In this document: positions 10,441 through 21,445 of the stretch, one piece after another | Numbering within the stretch: position 1 is the first letter of the stretch | How the letters are laid out: the number at the start of each line of letters is the position of its first letter | DNA from: Thereva unica | Lineage: Eukaryota; Arthropoda; Insecta; Diptera; Therevidae | Length of the DNA: 64,000 nt | NCBI GenBank assembly: GCA_949987705.1 | Contig: OX465282.1 | Location: 13,628,501 to 13,692,500, forward strand | Reading direction: 5' to 3' | Made by a program: the position numbers and the translations under genes | The notes under the pieces: generated by a model | Seen by the model: the letters and a program-made list of their open reading frames with translations, nothing else | What the model was told of the DNA's origin: nothing | Databases searched by the model: none

Positions 10441-10910
10441 GGAGCAAAATTTAGGGTTTAAAAAATTATATAGGACGAAGAGAGGTGACATTAGCATAAT
10501 CAATAGACCGGTTCCCGTTGGATTACCTAGGTTAAGCAGCATTGGACGTGGTTAGTACTTAGTTGGCGGACATTTGAGAAACCGACACTCGCTGGCGCAT
10601 TTTTAGATTTTCATGCATGTATCGAGAGCGTTCATACCCGTATTGCATGTGCAATTGTTCGTTATGTGTGCTAGGTTATTTTTGCTCGGGAGGCGGCGTA
10701 CCACCTGCCGAACATAGGACTGTCTCAGGAGGCGCAATGCTGACTCTGCATGAAAGGCGACAAGATTTCCACACATGTTCTTTGAGAATGCGCTGGTTTG
10801 ATCTGGCTTAGAAGAAGGACGTCATCAAAGAGTTTTTGAGCACAGCTCAAGTGCGATCTTCTTTAACTAAAGACCTTCCTATTCTTCGCCCGGAGGGCAA
10901 ACGAACTTTC
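10441..10910. other. unassigned, no gene seen
   Basis: It may include the 3' end of the LINE remnant on its left. No motif was recognised. Confidence 0.3.
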
Positions 10911-11110
10911 CAATTGTGCTCCTATTCCAATGAAAATCGGTATCTGAGGGGTTTTAAGGTAGTAATTGACGAATTTATAATCAAAACTTATAAATCCAAA
11001 ATGGCCGCGCCAATATGGCGGACGAATTTTGTCAATATTGTGTTCCGATTCCAATGGAAGTTGGTATCTAGGGATTTTTAAGGATGGAAATAATGAATTT
11101 GTGATCAAAA
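10911..11110. repeat. tandem pair of a diverged 124-bp repeat
   Basis: The blocks starting CAATTGTGCTCCTATTCCAATG-like (10911) and CAATATTGTGTTCCGATTCCAA (11033) align along their length (GGTATCT...TTTTTAAGG...AATTTATAATCAAAAC). Between them is a short inverted repeat, CGCCAATATGGCG. It looks like a satellite or transposon-derived dimer. Confidence 0.75.
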
Positions 11111-12780
11111 CAGAATTTGTTAACGTATGGTCAAGGGCAATTTGTTAGTCTCGATAATATTAAAGTGTGTTCCTCCCATACTCAGCTGGAATGGAAGAAC
11201 ATTGAACATAGTGTGCGCGGATGCTTTCTTAGCAATCGATTCAGAAATGATCAACAAGGTTTTTTTTGAAAGATGGTAAGGATCGAAACCTGGATCATTG
11301 ATGATTGACAAGATCAGCCTGAAGTCACACTATTGAAGAAGAGGAAATTGGACTTTGCGCTAATTGCAAGCTTTTCAAGTGCAGATACTACAGAATTTTT
11401 TAAATTTAAATTTTTTAATAATTCTTTTGAAAAAATTTATAAAAATCGAAATCGGCGATGTCTCGACAGTGTCTCCTCAATCGACAAAAAACAAACATAC
11501 AATTATATGTGCACACGCATGTTCTCCTTGCTTAATAAAATTTTCGCGCTGCGAAAACTTGCGCACTACTTCCCATACATACCCAAACAGTACAAGAAAG
11601 CTTTCATAGATGGTGGTGGCAATCTACACCAAAAAATAAAAGATCACAGCATGCATAACAACAACACAAACAAGCAGGGATAAATATATGTATAGAAGGG
11701 TAATACTAAAAAATGAAACTTGGTCAGTGGAGGAGTTACTATCTATCTCACTCTGTCTGCCTGTTTCACTCTCTCTCGATTTGCCATAAAAATTGAAACA
11801 ATTGTATTTTTATAAAAAGTGAAATTTTCACGAGAAACACATCGCACCGAAAAAAACGAGGTTATTACCGGTCATTGACCGAACTGAATATTGAGATAAT
11901 AAATGTGTGATGTGTATTGCGTATGTGCTGCGTTTATTTTTTTTATAATATTATTTAATATTTATTATAATTGATTATTAAATGATTTTTGATATTTTTA
12001 ATTTTTTTAAAATAGGGATTTTGTTATGAATATAGATTAGAAATATTATGGGGTAATAAAATTTTTTTATTACCTGCTAGTACACGACCAATTAGCTGCT
12101 GAGTATCCGATAGGTTATTTTCATTAAACAGGACTTCTCTTTCACCAACCGTCATCTTTTTAATTTTTTTTTGGGTTTTTTGTTTGTTTTAAAATAGTAA
12201 ATTTATTTACATTAATATTTTTTTTTTAAAAACCGGCACTGATTAATTTAATCTTTTTGTATTATTTTTTATTAAAGAGGAATTAAGTGTATATTTTTAC
12301 TATTATAAATTATGGCACCATTTAAATCGATTTACTTATAATTATTATTATAAATTTACTAAATTATACTATAAAAATTCCCTAATATTTTGCTAGTATT
12401 ATTATTTAATTTTTTTTATTAAATAAATTATCCGCTAAATATCACAAAATTTTCTTCATTTTATTAAAAAATTTAGTTCTATTTAAATTGTTTAAATATT
12501 TAACGATTTTATCCATTGTTTAAGCACATTTTTATTTATTTATTTACTTTATTATTTAATAACTTATTATGTTTTTGATACTATTTATTATTTATGCGCA
12601 CACACTCATCAACCCCAAAATATACTATTATTAAATTCTGTTTTTGTGATTTTATAAATACGAAAAAAATAATAATAACAATAATAATAATAATAAACAA
12701 GCAACAAATGTAAATTCTTGTTGATAAATGCTCTATGATCGCGCGGACACTAATGTGTAGTAATGTCATATGAGAGCCCC
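11111..12780. other. AT-rich, apparently single-copy DNA
   Basis: Long A/T runs and no recognisable transposon or gene. The open stretch at 11333-11683 is AT-biased and has no domain. The segment holds the IR1 palindrome at 11869-11881. If the Eip75B assignment is right, this is intron. Confidence 0.5.
11869..11881. promoter_or_regulatory. IR1 nuclear-receptor palindrome CGGTCATTGACCG (candidate EcRE)
   Basis: Two GGTCA half-sites face each other with one base between them (GGTCA-T-TGACC). This is the arrangement bound by EcR/USP heterodimers; the general consensus is RGKTCANTGAMCY. The outermost bases (C and G) depart from the consensus. The site lies in transposon-poor DNA about 44 kb downstream of the E75A start. 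Confidence 0.5.
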
Positions 12781-13638
12781 ACAAAAATCTCGTGTGCCCG
12801 TGCTGCCCTGCTATAGTTTTACACTACGTTAAGTAAAAAGCACATGCTGCCTGGTTGCCTGGCTGGTGTGTCTCAGAGACCGACGATTTACCCCTTTTTG
12901 CTGTGCACTATGTATTTTAAGCTTATCTTTTACAATAAAGTGTAAAAAAACCCTCGCGAGACCTGCTGCTCTGTGTGGATACACCAACAACAACACCAAC
13001 AACAACAGCAACTTTCGTACTAACCAACAATCTATAATACGTAACAATCTATATATATATAGACGTAACAATCTCGCGATACTATTGCCCTCTATAAACG
13101 TATATAGCGTTTGTTGTCACTTTCATGACCAACAAAACTGTACTACATAAGCTGCCACCAAAACGTCAGTTTGATATCTCTCTAAGCGCGCACAGCAGAA
13201 AAGTTTCAATTTAGGATTTTTCCTGCAATTCCCCCAACCCCCCTTCAACTGCCCTGCTTTTGGGGAGTACTTAGATGATCTATAAAATAAAAAGGATTCG
13301 TTTTTTTTTCTAACCGAATTTGTCATAAGTTATAGCTTTAGATTTCTATATGTAAAAAGAAGAAGAAAATTTGAGCTTTTTTCGGATTAAATTTGAAACA
13401 AGAGCTTTTCTTCTTGCATTCTCTCATAACTGCGGCGACAATGGAAGCTTTGCACATGGTCTACGGCCGTGCTTATGTTGGAGGTGGGAGATAGTTTGGA
13501 TGTTGCTGGCACTATGCTAGCATCAGCGTAAGCGGGAATTTATTTTTACGAGGTGCAACAAAACAAAGTAGTCCTGCTTTTATCATAGCTAAATTTCTCC
13601 TTTGCTTACAGTTTCTAAAATTCCTTGATAGCTTGACC
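12781..13638. other. single-copy-like DNA with CAA microsatellite
   Basis: A (CAACAA)n/CAG tract lies at about 12983-13012. No gene was seen. Overlapping open frames on both strands here have no recognisable domain. Confidence 0.4.
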
Positions 13639-13690
13639 TATGTCCCATGAAAGATTAAAGGAGTATAAAGAAAAAAAACAGAAAGATTGA
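13639..13690 (+). mobile_element. 3'-end scrap of an RTE-like LINE
   Basis: The sequence CTATGTCCCATGAAAGATTA plus an AAGAAA-type tail matches the 3' end of the LINE at 40.6-42.2 kb (near 42185-42232). Confidence 0.6.
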
Positions 13691-13759
13691 TAGCTTGATT
13701 GACCAGCTCTTCTTCGCTTGCTCCATAATATCCATTCGAAAACTGTGCTTTGAAATAGG

Positions 13760-15011
13760 GGTAGACAGTACGGCTTTAGATCCAAAAGATCTACTGGCGA
13801 CCTCCTTGTATGTCTAACAGAGCACCTTCACCAAAGCATCCATCGCTTCGGTGAATCTTCTTTGGTTGGTCTAGATATGTCCAAAGTCTTCGACCGAGTA
13901 TGGCACCCAGCTCTGTTGTCAAAACTCCAAGCTATTGGTATTCACCCAGTTCTAAGAAAATGGATTAAGAGCTTCCTTCCTGACCGTTCAATACAGGTAG
14001 TATTGGATGGCATCTTCTTTCACCCGCTCTTTTCCTAATATTCATAAATAATCTGCTCTCAATCCCTTCCAACACATTGCTCAGCTTCGCTGATGACAGT
14101 ACCCTGCGTTATTCTTATGCTTTCGACAATACTAGACAAGCATGTGCCAGACCTTGTCAACAGGGACATCGAATATATTCGCAAGAATCGTGTTGAGTTC
14201 AACCCTTCCAAAACGAAGTACTGTCTCATTACTTATAAAACTTGCACCGACCTTCCTTCTGTCTCAGTGGGCAAAACAAATCTTACAGCTGATCCTTCTC
14301 TTAACATCTTGGGTATAACTTTATCTGAGAACTGGCGATGGAATGATCACATATTCCAAATCGCTAAACAAGCATCCCAATGCTTAGGATTTCTTAAGAG
14401 ATGTAAATTTCTTCTCCCACCAGCACAGCTAGAGCTACAATCTACAAATCCTACATTCGGCCCCGCCTCTAGTATAACTCATTTGTCTGGGCTGGCGCCC
14501 CGAAAACCGCCTTAGCGTGGCTGGACAAAGTGCAAAGCCGAGCCATCCGAATCATCGGAGATGGCAGCCTTTGCATCTCCATCGATTCTCTGAGCCACCG
14601 TAGGAATGTAGCAGCGCTCTCCATGCTTTATCGCTATTACCATGGCGACTGTTCCACTGAAATTCAGGACCTTCTGCGTTTTTACTTTTTTCCCGCTCAC
14701 CCCCATACCCTACAGTCCCCCCTTTCACGCACAACACGTTCTAGAAGTTCGTTTATGAATAGAACAACTCGACTATGGAATAATATCCCACAGTCAGTTT
14801 TCCCGAACTCGTGCAACACCCAAGAGTTCAAACGTAAGGTTCATCGCCACCTGCTCCAACACCCCAGACCCCCCCCCCCCCTAATCCTATAATTTTCTTT
14901 TCTATCTTTCAAACCAAGCTTGGTACTAGACATTGCACTATGACCTGAATGATATGACAGACTGGTGGTACAAAGGGTGCTTCCTAAGCTTGGTTTCCCC
15001 ACATAAAAAAA
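13760..15011 (+). pseudogene. CR1/Jockey-like LINE ORF2, 3' half with tail (copy A)
   Basis: The reverse transcriptase is degenerate but recognisable: STGDLLVCLTEHL; LDMSKVFDRVWHPALLSKLQ (about 13872-13930); FADDSTLRYSY with an intact ADD catalytic core (about 14085-14115); and the C-terminal domain PKTALAWLDKVQSRAIRIIG...SLSHRRNVAALSMLYRYYHG (about 14505-14660). Part of the palm between DGI and LFS is deleted and frames shift several times. It ends with the tail ATTGCACTATGACCTGAAT...CCTAAGCTTGG and an A-run at 15011. Copy B at 57.2-59.3 kb aligns throughout. Confidence 0.8.
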
Positions 15012-15540
15012 AGATCTTCTGACATCTTTATTTGCACAACAACTAATAGACGAGGCTGAGAACTCGCAAACTAATGGCCTCTCATGAGGGGTTTCTGGAG
15101 GCCACTATAGCAAACGGACGAGCACAAGAAGAAGATCTATCTGCACTTCTGTGATGTTGTAGGTAGATGAACTCCCAGAGCTACTTAACGGCCGAAACTT
15201 CTTTGCTCAAGGATTCACAAACAGCGTCACCATCGTAGTAACAGATGAAGCAGAAGGTATCGGGCCAAGGCGTCTGCAGCTAACACTAAACTTGATCTCC
15301 AGGAGATGTGCCAGCATAGGCCTGAATGTCAATCCCCACAAAATCTTAAATCTCGTGCAACCTCACCCTTCTGTTGTAAGTTCGATATCTGCGGATTCTC
15401 CTTTGAGCAGTATCAATCACATCTCAATCAACGATATTCCTGGAAGAAATCCACCAGTATTAAACATGTAACCTCACTCTTTTCAAGCAAGAAGCACCTC
15501 TATGAATTCTCCTACGAGCAGTAGAACCAAATCCCTCCTG
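15012..15540 (+). pseudogene. R1/LOA-like LINE reverse-transcriptase scrap
   Basis: At about 15180-15350 the plus strand reads FTNSVTIVVTDEAEGIGPRR...CASIGLNVNPHK. This fits the YADD-to-LSVNPSK block of R1/LOA-type RTs, but the ADD itself is lost. The rest is unassigned. Confidence 0.5.
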
Positions 15541-15884
15541 GGGGCCGCGGTAGTCTAGAGGTAAGGCGCCTGACTACTATCCCAGAGGTCCCGGGTTCGA
15601 ATCCCGGCCAGCCCACGGTCCTTCGCCTTTTCCACTTTCCCACCCACATAACTTTCCATCTTTCTTCTCCCCTCTTTACATTCCTGATTCCTCCTGTCAT
15701 AGCCTTCCCTAGACCTTCCCCGCTCCACCAAGCGCATGCCATCGGTTGGTTGATGAGATTCATATCGTTTCAGGAGGCATAACACTCCAGCGAGTTCTTC
15801 TCGATGCCCCGATGTCAAAGTCGTGAAATGGTTGCGAGTAGGTGGAATAAAAATATCGCTCTTATCACGATCCCTTTGTTACAG
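15541..15884 (+). mobile_element. tRNA-derived SINE, copy 2 (cut by assembly gap)
   Basis: Same head, B-box and body as copies 1 and 3. The sequence stops at the run of N before the LINE-like tail. Confidence 0.85.
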
Positions 15885-16084
15885 NNNNNNNNNNNNNNNN
15901 NNNNNNNNNNNNNNNNNNNNNNNNNNNNNNNNNNNNNNNNNNNNNNNNNNNNNNNNNNNNNNNNNNNNNNNNNNNNNNNNNNNNNNNNNNNNNNNNNNNN
16001 NNNNNNNNNNNNNNNNNNNNNNNNNNNNNNNNNNNNNNNNNNNNNNNNNNNNNNNNNNNNNNNNNNNNNNNNNNNNNNNNNNNN
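15885..16084. other. assembly gap (200 N)
   Basis: Exactly 200 undetermined bases, a typical scaffold placeholder, so the true distance is unknown. Confidence 1.
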
Positions 16085-17290
16085 TTAACCCGATTTAATC
16101 ATCAGTGTGAAGAAGCCTAGCCAACATTCCAACCTTCGCATTACCAAGCACGGAAATTTTCCAATGTTAGAGAATGTCGTGGAGACCACACTGACTACGG
16201 ACGCTGAAATATTCAATTTCAGTGTAATTTTCGGATGACCTTCGACTAGCATTTCGAGGCTGGCCACACTGCCTCCTCATGCGAAATTGGAGAATTTCGC
16301 CTGGACATGTAATAACTGCGACGATGTCGAAAGCTTTATTAGAAATATCTCGAGCCCGAGAGTCGTTTTTGCATGCAGTCTCCCAACTGAGTACTAATCA
16401 CGTCCTGTACTGCTTGACCTCCGCAAGCGAACGAGAATTGGTCTACTGATTATACTAAATGGTAACTTTCACGATCATCAACATAATTGCTTGAAATATG
16501 AAGGAAGACAACAAAAACAAAAGCCTGGAGGCGTGCCTCATAGGGCCCTTAAGACAAAATCGATGGACATATTTCATTTCAGTAACGCTGATTTTTCTTT
16601 GCCCTTTTTCGGCAAGCCCCTCATTTGCCATGTGGCATGCCCCTTTAAATGCTAGTTTGGCTGGTAGATACGCTTCAGAATAAAACTGCAAGTTGAAGTT
16701 TCTTAACCATACAGAAGCTTTAAAAGGTTTGAAGCTCGGCCCGGTCCTAAAAGCAAAACTCTCTAGAGAGCGCCTACAGGAAAGGATAGACCCTATAGAT
16801 AAAATCGAAGATAGGGTCAACATTTGAATGGAAAATGTTATCCACACGGCGTATAAGGTATCCTGCCCAGTAAGACGGAGCAAAAACAGCCTTTCCCCAT
16901 GGTGGAATGAATATCTCTCGAAATTGAGGAAGTTAACAAAAGAGATCCTCAATAGTTGCTGCAAACAAGGTATCTAGCAGCCATACAAAAACTGCATAAA
17001 GCTGCACAAGAAATTCATTGTCTCAGGCAAGAAAGATACTTGGCACCGGTATTGCCAACCTATCGTGACCCTAGCAACCTCAGCCAAACATGTAGGATCC
17101 TCTTCCAAGAACATTTTATCCCGTTCTTTATAACAACCTGCCCCATAACCTCGCGTTGTCAACCACCGAGCTTGATCAAAATCTTAAACTTTGGTGCCGA
17201 TGTGCCCAATCCCAGAATTTCAGTTCAGAAGTTGACTGCGTTCTTCATAGAAAACCAAGCTTTTATACTTGTACTAATTCAGATCTCATA
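16085..17290 (+). pseudogene. R1/LOA-like LINE ORF2 remnant (endonuclease tail to pre-RT region)
   Basis: Broken plus-strand frames. About 16865-17060 reads KNSLSPWWNEYLSKLRKLTK...GKKDTWH, which resembles the PWW block just upstream of RT in R1/LOA/Jockey-type LINEs. The part before it may be the endonuclease C-terminal region. There are many stops. Confidence 0.5.
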
Positions 17291-17330
17291 GCCTTAAGCT
17301 GGACACAGACGCCCTGGTGCTGAAATTCGA

Positions 17331-17500
17331 GTCGTGTAGCGTGACAAGTCGTTTGAGTTGAAGAAAGTGACACAAGTGACAGTCATAATTCGACTGCGAT
17401 TCAGCACACGGGCCATAACCTATACTTAGCATTCCCAATCTGTGGCCCCTGTGTTGAAAGTTGACCCGACTAAGCTTTCAGCACAGAGGTCAGAAACATG
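17331..17500. mobile_element. MITE-like repeat related to the one at 28172
   Basis: It starts with GTCGTGTAGCGTGACAAGTC and shares GTTTGAGTT, CGGGCCATAACC and GGCCCCTGTGTTGAAAGTTG blocks with the 143-bp foldback at 28172-28314. The right end is not clear. Confidence 0.55.
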
Positions 17501-17659
17501 CGTGTGAGTCGGAAAAAAACCCGAAAATCTTAAATAATTTTGGCCGGAACAAGAGTACTTCCCCTCCCGAACAGCTAACAACACCACCATATCAGCACCC
17601 TTGTAAACAGGGGATTGTTTTTTCTACAGGGAAACTGTGTAAAGCGCGTTTAACACCTC

Positions 17660-18072
17660 TAGGGGTGGTTTTGACCGTTTCAACGGGTTGCGCAGCCGCA
17701 AAGAGAAATTTTATCCCCGCCATGTATAGTGATTGAGCTATTAGATCGGATCTGACTTAGCGGATGATACACTTCCTTGTTCACGTGCACGACTGATACC
17801 TCTGGCGTCATAGGCGCTTTGTCGGCCCGTTGGCGGGAGGGATCACCTTGTTTCAGGACAATAACAATCCGACGAGGGTGTGTCTCCGCAAACCCCAGCG
17901 GTTGCATACTTTACTCAGACGGCCTATTAAAGAAGGGAACTCATACAATAAATATCCCAAGAGTTGAAACGCTAAGCTTACTAATAGCATTTGCATCATG
18001 ACGTAAACAACATAATGGACTGATGATATAACAGGTTGATCCCTAAGCTTCCACTTTTACTAAAAAAAATGC
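17660..18072 (+). mobile_element. LINE 3' fragment with shared tail and A-run
   Basis: A short RNase-H-like start (LYSDG near 17905) is followed by CATGACGTAAACAACATAAT...CCTAAGCTTCC and an A-run. This is a diverged version of the tail seen at 14930-15011 and 59195-59282. Confidence 0.55.
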
Positions 18073-18388
18073 CTCAGATGCTTCTCCACCTCGTTGTTTT
18101 AAAAACATTCCGCGCGGAAATTATTTCCTCCTATCACGTCGGTCGTCAAGGCTGAGTGGTGTCGATAAAGCATCGGTTATTCACCTGGTCTATTTTCGAT
18201 TTACTTGCCACTGACAGTGTCCTCTTTCCAGACACACGGCGACATCGTGAAGTTCGTTCATCTACAGCCACCACAAATTAAAACAGCTCCCCTGTCCCCA
18301 TAAATGACTTTGAGTTGAGCAAACAAGAAAATCCCAACTACCCCCAAAATAACACCCCCTCAACACTACTTTTACCAAAAATTAATTT
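18073..18388. other. 3' flank of the U2 gene
   Basis: No gene seen. Immediately downstream of U2 (minus strand) the sequence AATTTTTGGTAAAAGTAGTG could serve as an snRNA 3'-box, but I could not match it firmly. Confidence 0.3.
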
Positions 18389-18575
18389 GGGCCGATCCCG
18401 GCGGTACTGCAATACCGGGCCAACCCGCGACAGAGGTGGAGCAAGCCCCTAGCACTCCGTCAGATTCCAAAAATCAGTTTAACATTTGTTGTCCTCCTAT
18501 GGAGGATCTATCAGATGTTAAGCTGATAAGAACAGATACTACACTTTGATCTTAGCCATAAGGCCGAGAAGCGAT
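18389..18575 (-). ncRNA. U2: U2 spliceosomal snRNA gene
   Basis: The minus strand starts ATCGCTTCTCGGCCTTATGG, the near-universal U2 5' end (stem-loop I). The branch-point recognition sequence GTAGTA lies at RNA positions 34-39 (18542-18537). The Sm site ATTTTTGG is at 18474-18467. Stem-loop III and the stem-loop IV loop TATTGCAGTACC, bound by U2 B''/A' proteins, follow. At about 187 nt it is close to the 192 nt of Drosophila U2. It pairs with the intron branch point in the nuclear spliceosome. With an insect PSEA at the right distance and no visible damage, I expect it to be functional. It lies inside the presumed Eip75B intron on the same strand. A pseudogene remains possible but is less likely given the promoter. 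Confidence 0.95.
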
Positions 18576-18614
18576 ACCTTAAATGAATTTCAACTCAGCC
18601 TTTAGCCTGTCAAT

Positions 18615-18635
18615 GCCAAAGTTACATGTGAATTA
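18615..18635 (-). promoter_or_regulatory. PSEA promoter element of the U2 gene
   Basis: On the minus strand the 21-mer TAATTCACATGTAACTTTGG+C spans -60 to -40 of the U2 start. As I recall it, the Drosophila PSEA consensus begins TAATTCCCAA and ends TTTAGC or similar, at -61 to -41; spacing and both ends fit. It would recruit the SNAPc (PBP) complex for Pol II snRNA transcription. Confidence 0.75.
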
Positions 18636-18640
18636 TAAAC

Positions 18641-19540
18641 AGCAAAGGAAATTTTTCTTTGGGAGCTTTAAAATGATTGATTTATTTTTGTCATTTTTAT
18701 TTTAGAAGGGAGAATTTCGATTATTTTTAATGTGAATGGAGCAAAGAATGTTGGAATGTAAATTTGTTAATTTTTGTAGTAGTTGGGATTGTATTTTAGG
18801 ATATAATCGGAATTCGCATGTTTTGTTGAAATTTGGGTAAGATTTTGGTGTGATTTTATTGCTTAAGAATAAAATCCTTTACAAAGATTAAAAGCGCACC
18901 AAGATTATGAAAAAGTTTAAATGAATTTTGGATTTTTTTAAGAGTAGTGATTTGTGTTATTTTTTTAAAGATTTTTCGGAAGTTCTATATTATGATTAAA
19001 TGAAAAAAGGCTTCAATGGGTAATGCAGATGAGCAAAGAAATCCGGAACGAAGTATTCCTAGACGATAAAGGAACAGTTGAAGAGGGCAGTTATTCAATC
19101 GAGATGACTGTAAGCTTACAATTCAATTGGATCGATCAAATGGTCCATATTATACTGTCCATGCATTGATGATGAATGGTTTATCACTTACAGGGTTGCC
19201 TTGTGTGTTTTTAAAGAGCATTAAAGAGCAGGGATAGCCATTCAATTGGTATCGTTGTTGTAAGGAGTAGTTTTAAATGTCCAGCATTCTAGAGACGTTT
19301 TCACAAACTACCGGGTGTTTCATATAAAAAGATGTCACAGACGGAAACGGCTACTGGGTAGGGAAGAGTCCACCCCTTAATATTTTCGAGAACTCAAGAT
19401 AGCCAATATGCCTGTTTTCCGAAAGGGCTTATCAGACGTTGTTATCAGACGCTTGGATTTGAAGAGCCTTGATAGACTTTAGTGCACCTTGTTGGCTTAT
19501 AGCACTCGTGCATGTATTTCTCGTTCCATGTTATTATCGA
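18641..19540. other. U2 upstream region, unassigned
   Basis: AT-rich at first, then mixed sequence. No gene or transposon was recognised. Confidence 0.35.
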
Positions 19541-19544
19541 CTGG

Positions 19545-20805
19545 TCCTATTGATTAAGGTAGGTAAATAATTTGACTACTTCAAACTCGTTTTCCTCTAC
19601 CTTGATTGTGGAACCAATGTTAGGTGTTCTTGCAGAAAAGACCACCATGTACTTTGTTTTGCTTTCATTGATGTGCAATCTCAGTTTTCCTGCCGCCCAG
19701 TCAATCTGGGTGAAAGCTTCTTGTATAGCTACTGATGTTCTTCCAATGACGTCAATGTCGTAAACCAGTATTTGGGTGAACTTGGGAAGGATTGTGGCTC
19801 TTGATGTCACTCCCTAATCACGGATCACTTTCTCCAACGCCAGGTTGAATTGGAGCCAGGCCAGACCGTCTCCTTGTCGGAGTTCGTTATAGATGTTGAG
19901 TGGTCTGGACAGAGTTTCGGACACCTTTACTTTATGTTGTCATATTGATCATCGTCAACCTTCATAGTCGTGTCAGCTTATTGGGAATGGCGCCTTAGAG
20001 TTATATGAAGATCTATGCTATCATAGACGGCTTTAAAGTATATGAAGAGGTGTTGATGTTTTGAAACCTTGATCAGTTGTTGATTTGCCTACTCAAAAGC
20101 CACATGGGAAAATGACCTATAGTGTTTCAAACGTATAGGGTCAGAGAATATCTTATACGTGGTACAACGTTATACTGCAGTAATTGTTGCACGTTGTTAA
20201 ATCTCCTTTTTTATGTATCTACCGAACAGAGGATGCCTTTTCCAGTCTTCAGGCATCGTATAGGCCTTCCATATTTAACCAGCTACGCGGGGATGCCGTC
20301 GGCACGCGAAGCCTTTTTGCTTTTCAGCCGATTGATGGCTCTGCTAACTTCTTTCAAGCTTGGTGGTGGCAGCGATTATCATCAGATATTGGTGAAGCCT
20401 CCAAATTCTCAGTTAGCTCGCATCGTGCTCGCAAGGGCTCTTCGCATCGTTCTAAAAGGCCTTAAGAATCGGTGATCAGATTCCTTTCTTTCTGCTTGGA
20501 GTATGTGCAGCGTGGTGTGAATTGCGTCATACGGCGAACTCTTCGGTATAACTCGCGCGCCTGGTGCAGCTAGGCTTCCTTTTTTCGGCTGAATTCTTTT
20601 TTCTTCTTTTCTGAGCTTTTTGTCCAGTTCTCTGAAACTGCTGCATTGCTCGGTACGCAGCACTTTTAAGCTCTGTTGTCAGCTTGCATTCATTTTTGAA
20701 ACAGTCGTTCCGATCTCTACGACTTCTGCCTGGAGATGGAGTCGGCAGTACTAAGCACAGTATTTGCACGGCGTGCTCAAGTATCATCCACGCTCGACAT
20801 CTCAT
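19545..20805 (-). pseudogene. RTE-like LINE ORF2 remnant, minus strand
   Basis: On the minus strand, in order: a pre-RT linker (NECKLTTELKSAAYRAMQQF, about 20700-20640; EKRIQPKK, about 20600); the RT block VSRAINRLKSKKASRADGIP (about 20360-20290); ACSLFNLALEKVIRD (about 19880-19820, a version of the QGD..S.LLFN block); and VYDIDVIGRT...LRLHINESKTKYMV (about 19780-19650), where the usual YADD has become VYDID. Several frames and stops. Inactive. Confidence 0.7.
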
Positions 20806-21361
20806 TTCCTAGAATTATTCTTCGGTCAACAAGCACGTGTTCTAACGGTAACTGGTCGGTTTCTGGTCATTTCATTACGTGGTGCAACTCTGTTGATTCG
20901 AGCCTGAGGTGGCTCCATGATCAGTTTCGTTCGGCACGTGGAAAGTCGAAGAAAGTTAAAGGATCAGTTTTTAAGGGAAGTCTCAGTGAATTTCCCTTCC
21001 TGGAACGCGTGCTTAGAGTATCAAGGCGATTGGTGCCGCGAAATTGAAGTGCCCTTTATGTATGTATCTCCTCGTCGACAATCTTCCACATTGCCTTCAT
21101 TTCTTTTGTGAGACTAAAACCCAAGTCATCACCTTGGTACGTTTACTTTCGGCGGTGCTATCTAAAGTGCAATGTCAAACAGAAAGGCTCTGGTTCTAAA
21201 GATAGTGGAGAAATGTATGAATGACGCTCTCAGCACTTTAAACCGAAAAAGAATGCTGACTTCAACGATCGAACGGTAAATGGCTTTCTCGTTTGCTGCA
21301 AAAAGAAAAATCAAGAAAGCAGGAATGTTATCTGTGTGAGAAAAGTGAAAAGGCAAAGGAC
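20806..21361. other. unassigned
   Basis: Possibly the 5' part of the minus-strand LINE. No firm motif was recognised. Confidence 0.3.
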
Positions 21362-21445
21362 CATGGCGTCATGTGGAATCGAACCACGAAACTCTGGATT
21401 GATGCTCGGTCGCCTTAGCCCCTAGGTTACTGAGGTCCTCATGGC
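21362..21445 (-). mobile_element. tRNA-like SINE head (second type)
   Basis: On the minus strand an A-box-like CAGTAACCTAGGGGCTAAGG is followed about 35 nt later by the B-box GGTTCGATTCC. The acceptor arms do not pair, so it is a SINE head or tRNA pseudogene rather than a tRNA gene. It is related in layout to 24001-24078. Confidence 0.5.

Noticed and set aside
11333..11683. 116-residue open frame on the plus strand
   Set aside because: AT-biased composition (K/N/F-rich), no domain, no conserved context. It looks like a chance ORF in AT-rich DNA.
15885..16084. Proteins containing long X runs across this interval
   Set aside because: Artefacts of the 200-N assembly gap.
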